Shown here one piece after another: positions 40,920-41,613 of a stretch of DNA of 41,613 bases. Source of the stretch: JBKHHU01 sp046539045 (lineage in GTDB: Bacteria; Planctomycetota; Phycisphaerae; SM23-33); contig JBKHHU010000005.1 of assembly GCA_046539045.1 (NCBI GenBank), forward strand, positions 1-41,613, written 5' to 3'. The notes beneath the pieces are model-generated. The model was given only the letters and a program-made list of their open reading frames with translations, made no database searches and was not told the DNA's origin. Position 1 is the first letter of the stretch; each line of letters opens with the position of its first letter. Position numbers and translations under genes: made by a program.

Positions 40920-41613
40920 ATGAGATCAATTCTCAAATCTTTATTTGTGGTTCTGCTGGTCGCCGGGCTGGTCAGCACGGCCGGGGCGGATGTCGTGGCC
41001 GACTACAACTTCGGCGTGGATTCGGACAATCCTTCGTTCCTGTCGGTTGACGCCAACGCCGACAGCGTTGCCTCGGCGTTGAGTGATGACGCGCTGGGCG
41101 GCAGCATCAACGAGATCATCACGGCGACCAACGGCAAGATTGGTGATCAGGAGGCCGGTACGGTTGGCGTGGAGTTCCCCGTCTATCAGGCCTCGAAAGA
41201 CAACTTCGGAACGTCTTTTGCGGATGACAGCGAGGAGTACTTCGCCTTCAACGTCGCCGCAAGCAATGATCTGCCCGCGTGGGATCTGTTGACCTTCGAC
41301 TGGTATCGCTCCGACGCCACGAGCTTCAACGCCCGCGTTCTGGCCAGCACGACCGACGTGGATGGTGAGTTCGTGCAGATTGGATCGCCGACCGGAGACG
41401 GGCCGGTTGAGACCGATGAATGGGAAAGCGCCCCGAGCATCGACCTCAGTTCCCTTGCCGCACTGAACTCAGGTGAGACGATGTACTTCCGGCTTCAGTT
41501 CAGCGACGACGGCGGCGGGTTTGCGAATATTCGCTCGCTGGGTCTGGATAACATCCAGGTCTCGGTCGTCCCCGAGCCGGCGACGATGGCGTTGCTTGGT
41601 CTTGGCGGGCTGG
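40920..41613 (+). CDS. PEP-CTERM sorting domain protein, 3' end outside window
   Basis: The frame is open from ATG 40920 to the window edge, 231 codons. GGAGG at 40909-40913, 6 nt upstream, fixes the start. Signal peptide: MRSILKSLFVVLLVAGLV then STAGA. The mature part is acidic and beta-rich (YFAFNVAASNDLPAWDLLTF in part; YFRLQFSDDGGGFANIRSLGLDNIQV in part), like a jelly-roll lectin or binding domain. It ends with VPEPATMALLGLGG, the start of the PEP-CTERM anchor, so it is sorted by an exosortase and probably exposed at the surface. The basic end is outside the window. Confidence 0.93.
   Translation, partial: MRSILKSLFVVLLVAGLVSTAGADVVADYNFGVDSDNPSFLSVDANADSVASALSDDALGGSINEIITATNGKIGDQEAGTVGVEFPVYQASKDNFGTSFADDSEEYFAFNVAASNDLPAWDLLTFDWYRSDATSFNARVLASTTDVDGEFVQIGSPTGDGPVETDEWESAPSIDLSSLAALNSGETMYFRLQFSDDGGGFANIRSLGLDNIQVSVVPEPATMALLGLGGL

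Overview
The window looks like chromosomal DNA of a high-GC Gram-negative bacterium, most likely a planctomycete of the Phycisphaerae type. Reasons: a secreted protein ending in a PEP-CTERM anchor (VPEPATMALLGLGG) at the right edge; a HEAT-repeat protein and a secreted protein with repeated STN-like domains, both of planctomycete style; an MCE/Mla-type lipid transport operon, which implies an outer membrane; a bacterial topoisomerase VI A subunit; and many dispersed palindromic repeats between genes. The lineage is inferred from gene content only. I see no rRNA, tRNA, phage, transposase or CRISPR array.

Layout. 1-4.8 kb (minus): a partial secreted STN-like protein, a NUDT22-like Nudix protein downstream of hemB, and an amino-acid permease fused to a PTS EIIA domain. 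5.1-9.8 kb: a purine permease, a secreted metalloprotease with a PDZ domain, an MgtC family protein, nrdR and a second ATP-cone-like gene. 10-13.3 kb: a topoisomerase VI A subunit without its B subunit, convergent with a Na/phosphate symporter-PhoU fusion preceded by a Pho-box-like array. 13.7-20.4 kb: a secreted clan GH-A-like glycosidase, then a loose signalling island (NtrC-type regulator, two stand-alone histidine kinases) separated by repeats. 20.5-26.4 kb (minus): mutL, a CheY-like receiver, rpsO-pnp and a cold-shock protein. 26.4-27.4 kb is about 1 kb of stacked repeats. 27.4-31.6 kb (plus): dapB, a methyltransferase, a small membrane protein, a Nudix hydrolase, a threonine aldolase and endonuclease V. 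32.4-36.7 kb: a tight operon of HEAT lipoprotein, RsbW-like kinase, STAS protein, MlaE, MlaF and MCE protein. 37-41.6 kb: an AEC transporter, a small secreted protein, ilvC, a XylR-like regulator and the PEP-CTERM protein.

How the genes work together. The most striking unit is 32.4-36.7 kb, where a partner-switch pair (anti-sigma-type kinase plus phosphorylatable STAS protein) is co-transcribed with a complete Mla-like ABC importer or exporter. Since the STAS protein MlaB binds the MlaF ATPase in E. coli, the kinase may phosphorylate this STAS protein and gate lipid transport instead of a sigma factor. The phosphate transporter has its own probable PhoB operator. The rpsO-pnp pair keeps the classical order with a leader hairpin before pnp.

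The intergenic DNA holds at least five families of structured repeats. One is a 117-142 bp element found twice, in each case as the 5' leader of the gene after it. Another is a foldback element of about 243 bp, tandemly duplicated at 19 kb with a diverged copy at 36.7 kb. A 15-20 bp palindrome occurs nested in hairpin loops of two different families. A 70-nt sequence next to ilvC folds as a clean three-way junction.
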